Source: Deltaproteobacteria bacterium
Lineage (GTDB): Bacteria > Desulfobacterota > DSM-4660 > Desulfatiglandales > HGW-15
Direction: 5' to 3'
NCBI GenBank assembly: GCA_024641835.1
Contig: JAHECH010000105.1
Coordinates: 1-9,662, forward strand
Length of the DNA: 9,662 bases
Of the stretch, positions 1 through 7,055 are shown in pieces; the stretch's first letter is position 1; the number at the start of each line of letters is the position of its first letter. Below the pieces are notes generated by a model. The model was not told the origin of the DNA and did not search any database. It worked only from the letters and a program-made list of their open reading frames with translations. A program made the translations under genes and the position numbers.

Positions 1-1419
1 GCCTAGAGCCTCAGGGCAACTGATGGCTGGATCCCTAAACAGTCCGTCACCATTTTGAAAACTCTTCATTAATTCTAATTCCACCTCAATCCACTCATCC
101 CACACCCCGTAAAGATGCTTGGTGAGCAAAGCAGACAGAGTCCCGTAAAGGACTGGTTTATCTGTGCTAGCGGAGTACCGATATCCACGGAATCGGCCTT
201 GATGTATCACCCTCTGTCTCTCAAAATATATCAATGTCAGCTTTTTTATCTCCCTAATCCCTGTTGACCGATCATACAGATATTTTAGATCCTCCCCTGT
301 CCTCAAAGAACTGCCGGACCTTTTCCTCCCTAATCCTAGCAGCCTAAACTTTCTCACCGCCCCCTTTGCTCGTCCTTTTAGCTTTTCTACACTTCTTTGC
401 ATCGCTCGATCCACTCCTAGCCGCGATAACCATATGCCGAGAGCTTGTCTAAAGGCGCAATTCCTAAAATGGAAAAGACTCAGACGGCCAATCCGACTAA
501 GACTCAGCATCGGCAACACAAAGGAATAATCACGCCAGTGAACCTCATGCGCATGCTTTCCAAGGAACTGCAATGCCTTTTCGAACTGCTGCTGCGCTTC
601 TTCCCGCCAGCCCCATCGCACATATTCTTCCAGCACAAAGAAATGATGGCGAATCCGGCTTGGGACTTCTAGCTTCTGGTAGCCTTCCGGTAGCCCAAAA
701 GCAGGATCAAAGACACAGTCTATAATAGGAAAATATTTCAAATGTTGTTTTGCCTTTATCTTCTGGTTGTTACCCGCATAATCCCGGATACCAACTAGGC
801 GCTCATTGAGGGCTTCAAACCGCCCACCTTCTTTGGCACATCGTATCCAGTACTCCCAATCGTCGGTAACCGTATAAAAGTTAAAGAGGCCCACCTTTCT
901 AAGAAATGCCGTCCGGCAAAAAACTGCGTGTACTGCAAATATGTTCCCCAATAGCAAAGTATATAAGTAATCCTCCACCGCACCAATAGACACTGAAGAA
1001 AATCGCTTCCCATTCTGATCGACATAGTCCCAGGCCACATGGAGCAAATCAGCGTCCTGATGGGCCTCCATATACCCAACCGCAGTTTCTATGTAGTGAG
1101 AATAGAAGTAGTCGTCACCGTCCAGAAACACGATGAACTCCCCCTCGGAATTGGTGAGACCCCTGTTCCGGCATGAAGCCACGCCACTGTTCGTTTGATT
1201 ATATAACCGAACTCTTTTGTCGCGGCCTGCATAATCCCGGATTACGTCTGGTGACCGGTCCGTCGAACCGTCGTTGACCACGATGATATCCAAATTCTTG
1301 TACGTCTGATTAATTACGCTCTCAATCGCCTGTCGGACATAAGCCTCCTTGTTGAACACGGAGATCACAACAGTCACAAGGGGGTTACAACCTATTCCCT
1401 TTGCTAGACCTATCGCCAA
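1..1419 (-). CDS. GT2 glycosyltransferase with long C-terminal extension (3' truncated by window edge)
   Basis: This frame has no stop from 1422 down to base 1; the preceding in-frame TGA is at 1423-1425. It gives at least 473 residues. Residues 14 to about 235 are a family 2 glycosyltransferase: LVTVVISVFNKEAYVRQAI (14-32), VVNDGSTDRS (47-56), metal-binding FLDGDD (98-103) and VTDDWEYWIRC (184-194). Residues 250-330 are helical (EEAQQQFEKALQFL), 340-370 are strongly basic (KLKGRAKGAVRKFR), and the end (about 395-473) contains GYRYSASTDKPVLY (412-425), LLTKHLYG and MKSFQNGDGLFRDP (451-464), resembling the helix plus DG(L)F turn repeats of alpha/alpha-toroid proteins. The best start is TTG at 1419 with GAGGA upstream; GTG at 1377, just before the GT2 core, is an alternative without a well-placed site. 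Last visible gene of the operon; its acceptor and the true C-terminus are unknown. Confidence 0.87.
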   Translation of the reverse strand, partial: MAIGLAKGIGCNPLVTVVISVFNKEAYVRQAIESVINQTYKNLDIIVVNDGSTDRSPDVIRDYAGRDKRVRLYNQTNSGVASCRNRGLTNSEGEFIVFLDGDDYFYSHYIETAVGYMEAHQDADLLHVAWDYVDQNGKRFSSVSIGAVEDYLYTLLLGNIFAVHAVFCRTAFLRKVGLFNFYTVTDDWEYWIRCAKEGGRFEALNERLVGIRDYAGNNQKIKAKQHLKYFPIIDCVFDPAFGLPEGYQKLEVPSRIRHHFFVLEEYVRWGWREEAQQQFEKALQFLGKHAHEVHWRDYSFVLPMLSLSRIGRLSLFHFRNCAFRQALGIWLSRLGVDRAMQRSVEKLKGRAKGAVRKFRLLGLGRKRSGSSLRTGEDLKYLYDRSTGIREIKKLTLIYFERQRVIHQGRFRGYRYSASTDKPVLYGTLSALLTKHLYGVWDEWIEVELELMKSFQNGDGLFRDPAISCPEALG

Positions 1420-1427
1420 CTGTCATT

Positions 1428-1432
1428 TCCTC
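1428..1432 (-). promoter_or_regulatory. Putative ribosome binding site of the last GT2 gene (supports TTG 1419)
   Basis: The coding strand reads GAGGA, an 8-base spacer, then TTG at 1419. An ATG at 1426 is only one base from the site and lies in another frame that stops after 13 codons (TAA at 1385-1387). The later GTG at 1377 has no purine-rich site at a useful distance. The start is therefore likely but not certain. Confidence 0.45.
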
Positions 1433-1473
1433 GACTCTGGCAAAACAGGGGAACGAAAAACCGTAATGCTAGA

Positions 1474-2289
1474 CTACGAGCGATTACGCGCCACAACCAG
1501 GACGCTATTCGTTTCATTGACAAGCCAATCGGTACGACTTGCTCCAACATTGTAGTGCCAGCGATAATACAGCCGGGATTTTTCCAGAAAATTTTCTATT
1601 GCCGACTGTGAATAGATATACGTGTAATAGGGCGGATCAATGCGAGGGTTCACCTTTCGCAGGCCACATGGAAGGCGCCGGGGTGTCAAAAAAAATACGA
1701 AAACCGCAAGCTTCCGAGAAACGGAGATAGATTCAGCCATCGCTTTCTGAAAATCCGGCAGATGTTCAAGAACATGGCGTACGATCACCACATCAAAGGA
1801 CTCCTCTCCAAATTGATGGACAAGGCTCATGATATTACCCACCCGAAAGTCGCCATTGGGATAGAGCTCGTGGGCCACCTGGATTGACGGTTCAGAGGAA
1901 TCCACGCCTACGTACCCCGCCACTCTGTCAGCTTCTAGCAAAGCTTCATAATTGGCGCCAGCTCCGCATCCCGCATCCAAGACGCTTTCGCCTTTTTGGA
2001 TGAGGGACGCTACAAAAGTCCTGGACGGATGCTCCTTGCCGGCCCCTTCCGTGTGCATAAGCTTCGCCAACCTTTCTGGGCTGAGCATTTTCCAATACGA
2101 TCGAGATCTCGTTGGCTGGATACAGAGAAAACCTTCCAATACACCCCATCCCACAAGAAGATTTCTCCAACCCATAGCAGTATATCGATGTGTCCTTCTT
2201 ACTGAGAAAGGCCACCAGCGACTTGCCCCTTTCGGGATGAAACCTTCCCTCCATTCATCTCCTAATTTTGTTCTACTCATTTTCAACAT
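1474..2289 (-). CDS. Class I SAM-dependent methyltransferase
   Basis: This 271-residue protein has a central Rossmann methyltransferase domain (about 85-200). Motif I is VLDAGCGAG at 103-111, the ribose-binding acidic residue is Asp130 in VGVDSSEPSI, and the strand 4 region is FDVVIVRHVLEHLPD (165-179), whose RHVLEHL is typical of UbiE/Methyltransf_11-type small-molecule enzymes. An N-terminal extension of about 80 residues, rich in Trp and Arg, precedes the domain and is of unknown role. The C-terminal part (210-271) is Tyr-rich and ends in NSVLVVARNR, a typical last strand. In this operon it most likely methylates a sugar or glycan; the substrate is not visible. The ATG at 2289 has AAAGGG 7 bases upstream; a second ATG at 2280 (residue 4) is possible but lacks a well-spaced site. 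It overlaps the upstream gene by 17 bases and is followed by a 54-base gap. Confidence 0.88.
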   Translation of the reverse strand: MLKMSRTKLGDEWREGFIPKGASRWWPFSVRRTHRYTAMGWRNLLVGWGVLEGFLCIQPTRSRSYWKMLSPERLAKLMHTEGAGKEHPSRTFVASLIQKGESVLDAGCGAGANYEALLEADRVAGYVGVDSSEPSIQVAHELYPNGDFRVGNIMSLVHQFGEESFDVVIVRHVLEHLPDFQKAMAESISVSRKLAVFVFFLTPRRLPCGLRKVNPRIDPPYYTYIYSQSAIENFLEKSRLYYRWHYNVGASRTDWLVNETNSVLVVARNRS

Positions 2290-4132
2290 CCATCAACCCT
2301 TTGAGAAGCGATGCGTTGAGACCCCGCAGGTCTGCGAGATAAGCGGGGCCCTGCTGCCTTAGTTTTTCCCATTCCGCCAACAATGCGTCACAGCTACTAA
2401 TCATAAAAGACCTGCCAGCATCGAATGTAATGTCACCGAATTCCCTGACGTACTTGTAAAGGCCACGGTAAAGCAGGAGAGGCCTTTCAAAAAGAAGAGA
2501 TACAATTGTCGCTGTGCCAGGATATCCAAGGTCAACCACCAAATCCGCCATCCCCAATACTTCTTCCAACCTGTCACTCAGTACGGTGACGTTTCCTACC
2601 TCCTTTTGGTCGCATAGAGCTGATAGCCAGAAATTGTAGTTGAACTCCGGGTGAGCTTTAACCACGACGTGCAATTCTGGACGCTCTCTTAAGTAGTCCA
2701 GGATCGTCGACCAGCAAGTGCTGAAAGTGGGATAGTCGAATTCGCTTAATATGCGATTTCGTGCCATTGTTGCCAAAACCATAATGACGTATCTGGCCTT
2801 AATGCCAAGGAAATTCTTCTTTTGAGCTACGATCAGCTGCCTCTGCTCTTCGCTCTTGCTGTGCCATTCTTTTGTCACATGCAAGAGCGTTTGATCCGCG
2901 TCCACCAGCACCCTTTCTCCATAACCGAAGAATTCACGTACGAATTGCTGCTGTAGCCTCCCAGGCACTATATAGTACGTCGATTTAAACTCATAGCCCT
3001 CAGGATTGGCCAGCCAGCCATGGGGCCTTGCATATACTTGGATTCCGTGACGGGGAGCCAGCTGTTCTATGATTCGCTCTCCAAGCCCGTTGAAATGTGT
3101 CAATACAAGCGCTGATCCTTGCCACTTGCTGAGTACATCATTCAGTTGCTTCGCAAATCCCATGCTGGAACTTAGTTCTCCCTGTAGACCGCGAAACAAG
3201 CCTGATAGTTCGTATTTTGCACCTATCTCTGTAGCATCGATTGCTTCGAGCAAACCGTTAAAAGCCTTTTCCACCTGCTCGCTTTCCTCATGTGTCAAGC
3301 GAGGTGCCGACTTGCGCTCAAGGTGTTGACCTATTGAAAACCGCTCAATCGAGTCATAATCCTCTTTGTAAACCATGCCCGTCCGCTTCGTGCTGCCGTC
3401 TATGCCTTCCGTGACCAAGAGCGGTCTCAGACCGGTTGTTTCAGAGACCTTAAGCATATCCGGTATCACTATCAGGGCATCCCAGGAACTGCCCCAACCA
3501 ATAGCGCGTCTACCTTCTGGGATTCTCTGGGTTCTGCGGATTCTTTCCTTCACGGCTCTGAAGAAAGATCTTAACAGATACATCCCGTCCTGCGCTGATT
3601 GCCCGGCCGGTACAGGGCAGCTATTATTCCTGGCCCCTGACTGCGCCGCGATTGCCTCTGCTCGTCCTGCTTTTGCCAGCATATCGAACATGTGTTCAAA
3701 TTGGGGGTATAGATCTACTAGGTCAGTGTGAACGATAGGTGAACGCAATGGCCGCTTAACATAGGAGAGGTGGAGATTTTCCTTCTCGCTTTCCCATTTG
3801 CTTAGCACCGCATCCAGCGCATAGCTTTCACAGAGAAACTCCCAATAATATGCCTTAAATAGACGGCTCAATTGGACAAATCCAGTCCCCTGGGCTGCGG
3901 AACTGACGTCAATCATATGCGTCGCATCCTTAAAGGCTCTCCTGTAAATCCTATAAGCTTCGGCCGCAGGAATATGCTCGCTCAGTACACGGGCGGGGAC
4001 ATTGGCCAGGCGTAATTCTAAACAGTTTCGAGGCCGCAGGGTATAGATTTCAAAGCGATCCCATCCTCCACCCTGCTTTTCCCTAAAAGTTTCATAGTCT
4101 GCTAAATTTCGTAAGACAACGATCCCTTTCAT
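2273..4132 (-). CDS. Uncharacterised 619-residue protein with GT-B-like C-terminal half; candidate glycan transferase
   Basis: I do not recognise the full protein. The C-terminal half resembles the GT-B-type folds of capsule or surface-carbohydrate enzymes (KpsC/KpsS, TagF-like or UDP-GlcNAc-epimerase-like): SALVLTHFNGLGERI (340-354), then YARPHGW (367-373), VVVKAHPEFN (489-498) with a likely phosphate/nucleotide-facing His-Pro, and a VLSDRLEEVLGMADLVVD segment (517-534) followed by YPGTATIVSLLFERPLLLYR (537-556), the usual donor-binding Rossmann end. Residues 1 to about 200 contain a helical, Trp/Tyr-rich stretch (YYWEFLCESYALDAVLSKW, 95-113) of unknown fold. No signal peptide or membrane helix is visible. 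GGGG at 4138-4141 with a 5-base spacer supports the ATG start. Placed after neuB, neuA and an amidotransferase, it could be the nonulosonate or capsule-type transferase; this is inference from context, and an epimerase-like or glycerophosphotransferase role is possible. Its stop lies inside the methyltransferase start region (17-base overlap). Confidence 0.8.
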   Translation of the reverse strand: MKGIVVLRNLADYETFREKQGGGWDRFEIYTLRPRNCLELRLANVPARVLSEHIPAAEAYRIYRRAFKDATHMIDVSSAAQGTGFVQLSRLFKAYYWEFLCESYALDAVLSKWESEKENLHLSYVKRPLRSPIVHTDLVDLYPQFEHMFDMLAKAGRAEAIAAQSGARNNSCPVPAGQSAQDGMYLLRSFFRAVKERIRRTQRIPEGRRAIGWGSSWDALIVIPDMLKVSETTGLRPLLVTEGIDGSTKRTGMVYKEDYDSIERFSIGQHLERKSAPRLTHEESEQVEKAFNGLLEAIDATEIGAKYELSGLFRGLQGELSSSMGFAKQLNDVLSKWQGSALVLTHFNGLGERIIEQLAPRHGIQVYARPHGWLANPEGYEFKSTYYIVPGRLQQQFVREFFGYGERVLVDADQTLLHVTKEWHSKSEEQRQLIVAQKKNFLGIKARYVIMVLATMARNRILSEFDYPTFSTCWSTILDYLRERPELHVVVKAHPEFNYNFWLSALCDQKEVGNVTVLSDRLEEVLGMADLVVDLGYPGTATIVSLLFERPLLLYRGLYKYVREFGDITFDAGRSFMISSCDALLAEWEKLRQQGPAYLADLRGLNASLLKGLMDVENE

Positions 4133-4149
4133 CTATTCCCCATTTTAAA

Positions 4150-6006
4150 TCAAACCTTCCCTCCAAGAAACTGCTGCAGTAACCCCTCAAGGTTAATCAT
4201 CTTCCACACAAAAAACGAGTTCCCCAGTGCTGGAGAACCAGCGTATTCCACATAAGCGCGTTTCCATCCCTTGTAATCCACGAGCCCCGATTTAACCAAA
4301 CATCCTTCATCGAGGTGACGATTCACGGTGTCATACAGTGAGCCTTTCAGCCACTCACGCTGCGGAGTCGCCACATAGTGTTTCACCCCACTAGCCGAGC
4401 CTAAACCTTTGAATCTTTGTTGCAGTCTTTTAGCAAGATACTTGGACACGCCGTTTCGAATAATCCATCTTGGTGACAGCCGGTAAATAAACTCCACTAG
4501 TCTATGGTCCAGAAAAGGAACTCGTGTTTCAATCCCCCAAGCCATTGATGCTCGATCCTGAAACCAAAGGAGTTTGGGCAGCTTCAGCCGGGTTAGGTCA
4601 TCGAGCATCACCCTACGCAGGTGGCTCCCTTTTCGGGTCGTATCAGTTCCATTTCTCCTTTGCCTGCTCTCGGACTCGGATTCTAAAAGAAGCGGTCCCA
4701 GGAAGCCTTTTTCGCCCAGGCTCGTACCATCCGGCGCGCGAACCGAAGCTGTGTCATTCAACACCAATTTTTGAAAGTCCGCACTGCCTATTTTCAATTC
4801 ATCGCCATTCGTTCGCCAAAAGCCGTCTAACTCTCGCTGCAAGACTGATATTTGGCCGCCTTCATATAGATCTCGAAAGTAGGCATAATAGTAATATTTG
4901 TAGCCTCCGAAAGTCTCATCTGCTCCTTCTCCTGAGAGCAGTACCTTAATCCCTATATCACGAACTAGCTGCATCAGCTGGTATGCGCTCAAAGTCCCCA
5001 GACCACCGAGAGGGGCTTCAAAGTAGTAAATAGCGCTTTTCAGGCTCTCCAGCATTTGCTCTGGACGGGTGCGAAGATAGTGCTGTATGAGCGGCAGGCC
5101 GAACTTGCTCTTCTGAACCCGAATGATCTCATCGTACTCCTGCTCTTCATATCCAAACGTGAAGCTATGAAGCTGATATTCTGCGATTCCGGAAAGCAGG
5201 GAAACGATAAACTGCGAATCGAGTCCTGAACTCAAGCTGATACCGACAGGGACATCACCGACCATATGTAATTTTATCGTTTCTTGCAGGAGTTCCCATA
5301 CCTCTTCCTCGATGTCTTCGTCTGACTTATCCTCGGGCTCGCCACCAGACGGCAATGACCAGTAGGTAGTTGCTCTAGTTTTCCCCTCCTGAAAAGAAAG
5401 AATGGACCCAGGCTCCAATGATCGAACAGGATTGAAAAATGTTTCTGAGGTATGGGCTGTTCGACCGAACTTCAGATAGTCATAGACCATGCTCAGGTTA
5501 AGACTCACAGAAACACCTAGGGCGATCAACCCTTTGATTTCTGAAGCAAAGATGACAGCACCGCCATCGCAATAGTAATATAGGGGCTTAATGCCGAAGC
5601 GATCACGACACAAGTGCAAAGTTCGAAAGCGCGGATCCCAAATCGCAAAGGCAAACATACCTCGAAGCATGTTCACGCAAGACATTCCGTACTTCAAGTA
5701 CAGACGTAAAATCACCTCCGTGTCAGACTGGCTCGAAAATGGCTCACCTTGCATAGCAGCCCTAAGCTCGCGATAATTATAAATCTCTCCATTATACACA
5801 ATGCTCACCCCAGTAGACTGATCTCTCATGGGCTGTCCAGCCGCCTCTGAGAGGTCGATGATGCTCAATCGAGTATGGATTAAACAGGCATCTTCATCCA
5901 CACACACACCATGGCCGTCTGGGCCGCGGTGCCTGATCGCACGCAATGCCTTTTCCACAGCATCAACCTGCAACGCTCTCCCAACTATTCCGGCAATTCC
6001 ACACAT
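4150..6006 (-). CDS. asnB: AsnB-type glutamine-hydrolysing amidotransferase (asparagine synthase family)
   Basis: This 618-residue protein starts exactly with MCGIAGIVG, whose Cys2 becomes the N-terminal nucleophile of class II glutamine amidotransferases after Met removal. The glutaminase domain (2 to about 190) has RHRGPDG (25-31), HTRLSIIDL (44-52), NGEIYNY (72-78), SDTEVIL (94-100) and RDRFGIKPLYY (134-144). The ATP-pyrophosphatase synthetase domain follows: SSGLDSQ at 259-265 is the PP-loop, where the family consensus is SGGxDS; SGEGADETFGGY is at 358-369 and DRASMAWGIETRVPFLDH at 484-501. A charged stretch rich in Ser, Glu and Arg (441-461) looks like a loop insertion. Free asparagine synthesis is possible, but homologues in O-antigen loci (the WbpS type) are thought to amidate sugar carboxylates, and in a nonulosonate operon I infer that role here. 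It starts 17 bases after the neuB stop with only a weak AAGAG next to the ATG. Confidence 0.92.
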   Translation of the reverse strand: MCGIAGIVGRALQVDAVEKALRAIRHRGPDGHGVCVDEDACLIHTRLSIIDLSEAAGQPMRDQSTGVSIVYNGEIYNYRELRAAMQGEPFSSQSDTEVILRLYLKYGMSCVNMLRGMFAFAIWDPRFRTLHLCRDRFGIKPLYYYCDGGAVIFASEIKGLIALGVSVSLNLSMVYDYLKFGRTAHTSETFFNPVRSLEPGSILSFQEGKTRATTYWSLPSGGEPEDKSDEDIEEEVWELLQETIKLHMVGDVPVGISLSSGLDSQFIVSLLSGIAEYQLHSFTFGYEEQEYDEIIRVQKSKFGLPLIQHYLRTRPEQMLESLKSAIYYFEAPLGGLGTLSAYQLMQLVRDIGIKVLLSGEGADETFGGYKYYYYAYFRDLYEGGQISVLQRELDGFWRTNGDELKIGSADFQKLVLNDTASVRAPDGTSLGEKGFLGPLLLESESESRQRRNGTDTTRKGSHLRRVMLDDLTRLKLPKLLWFQDRASMAWGIETRVPFLDHRLVEFIYRLSPRWIIRNGVSKYLAKRLQQRFKGLGSASGVKHYVATPQREWLKGSLYDTVNRHLDEGCLVKSGLVDYKGWKRAYVEYAGSPALGNSFFVWKMINLEGLLQQFLGGKV

Positions 6007-6023
6007 CTCTTAGTACAACTAAA

Positions 6024-7055
6024 TCACTCCAGGTCTTCAGCTCGGATTAAATCCCCGGCGGAGATATAACGCCGCAGACGTTTCCCCACAACCCTGTCGA
6101 ACTCCTTCTCCGGTAACCCCCAAGCGGGTCGCAGGTAGGTCAACCATTCCCTCTGTACCGGTTTGTCAGCCGGTATATCTACTGCCGCCCCAATCGAGCG
6201 TCGCATGTGCAAGAGCATCCTCTCTTCAGAGGGCCCTCGTCTGCGCTCGGGTTTTCCGAGATATATCTCTGCCTGACGAACTGCCGCAACCAGTTGCCGC
6301 ATGTCCTCAGGATCGGCCGACAGTTTGTGATCGTGAAAACTCTGGTTTTCCTTGCGATAAGTAAAGTGTTTCTCGACCAATACCGCGCCTGCAGCGACAG
6401 CTAGTTCACAAGCCTTAATGCCTAACGTGTGATCTGAATACCCTACAGGCAACGCAAAAGTCTCCTTGAGCCATCCAATACTAGCCAAATTCGCCTCCTC
6501 CGCTGGTGTAGGATAAGCTGCCACGCAGTGCAAAAGCATTAGCTCTCCATCATTACTCGCCTCAGGCCGGACTTCGAGAACAGTATCAACAGCTTTCTGG
6601 ATCTCCTCTTTCGTTCCCATACCGGTTGAAATGATTATCGGCTTGCCCTTCGTCGCAACGTGCCTTATGAGACTGAGATGAGTGAGATCTCCGGAAGAGA
6701 CCTTGAACATGGGAACGATCTCAGTTAGGAAATCCACATCATCTGCGTGCAGGGGCGTCGAAAAGAAAAGGACTCCACTCTCACGGGCAATTCTCGCTAA
6801 CCGCCCAAATGTCTCATAATCTAGCTGAAATTTTCGCGCTCGTTCCAGCCGCTCTGGTTGAACAGACGACACGTAGTGTTCGGCGCGAAAGGTCTGGAAC
6901 TTGACGGCGTCCACCCCGCACTGTGCTGCAATACGAATCAACTCTGCCGCCAGCTCGGGATCACCTTCATGGTTTACGCCAACTTCAGCCACAATCCATG
7001 TTCTACCAAGATTGCGGAAATCGACCTCTCCCTTCTTCAGTCTATCCTTCGTCAC
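6024..7055 (-). CDS. neuB: Nonulosonate synthase, NeuB-like (N-acetylneuraminate synthase family)
   Basis: At 343 residues this is a standard-length NeuB-family enzyme, condensing phosphoenolpyruvate with a 6-carbon amino sugar (ManNAc or a dideoxy-diamino sugar) to a 9-carbon keto acid in the cytoplasm. The TIM barrel covers roughly residues 18-270 with AEVGVNHEGD (23-32), DAVKFQTF (49-56), FFSTP (97-101), KVSSGDL (118-124), STGM (143-146), LHCVAAYPTP (175-184), GYSDHT (205-210) and EKHFT (228-232, metal-ligand His 229). A C-terminal SAF (antifreeze-like) domain, about 285-342, starts RRSIGAAVDI and contains LRPAWGLP and VGKRL. The segment FHDHKLSADP (240-249) stands where many NeuB proteins have a PDH-containing substrate loop. 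The start is GTG at 7055, preceded by GTGAGG with a short spacer, overlapping the upstream gene by 14 bases. Neu5Ac, legionaminic and pseudaminic synthase activity cannot be told apart here. Confidence 0.93.
   Translation of the reverse strand: MTKDRLKKGEVDFRNLGRTWIVAEVGVNHEGDPELAAELIRIAAQCGVDAVKFQTFRAEHYVSSVQPERLERARKFQLDYETFGRLARIARESGVLFFSTPLHADDVDFLTEIVPMFKVSSGDLTHLSLIRHVATKGKPIIISTGMGTKEEIQKAVDTVLEVRPEASNDGELMLLHCVAAYPTPAEEANLASIGWLKETFALPVGYSDHTLGIKACELAVAAGAVLVEKHFTYRKENQSFHDHKLSADPEDMRQLVAAVRQAEIYLGKPERRRGPSEERMLLHMRRSIGAAVDIPADKPVQREWLTYLRPAWGLPEKEFDRVVGKRLRRYISAGDLIRAEDLE

Noticed and set aside
795..1079. 94-codon minus-strand reading frame
   Set aside because: It is a shifted frame inside the GT2 gene at 1-1419, whose own frame is open throughout and carries the full GT2 motifs.
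776..1242. Direct repeat GCATAATCCCGGAT at 776-789 and 1229-1242
   Set aside because: Both copies encode Ile-Arg-Asp-Tyr-Ala in the same gene and frame, with no extension beyond 14 bases; most likely chance or shared codon choice and not a mobile or regulatory repeat.
1420..1473. 54-base gap between the methyltransferase and the last GT2 gene as a promoter or terminator
   Set aside because: No inverted repeat with a T run and no convincing -35/-10 pair is visible; it holds only the ribosome binding site.
1952..2362. 136-codon plus-strand reading frame, with smaller ones nearby
   Set aside because: Antisense to the methyltransferase and the end of the GT-B-like gene; low-complexity composition with no recognisable domain.
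4524..4949. 141-codon plus-strand reading frame
   Set aside because: Antisense to the conserved synthetase domain of the AsnB-like gene.
5899..5909. Short CA dinucleotide run in the AsnB-like gene
   Set aside because: About five units, encodes Gly-Val-Cys-Val in frame; too short to argue for phase variation.
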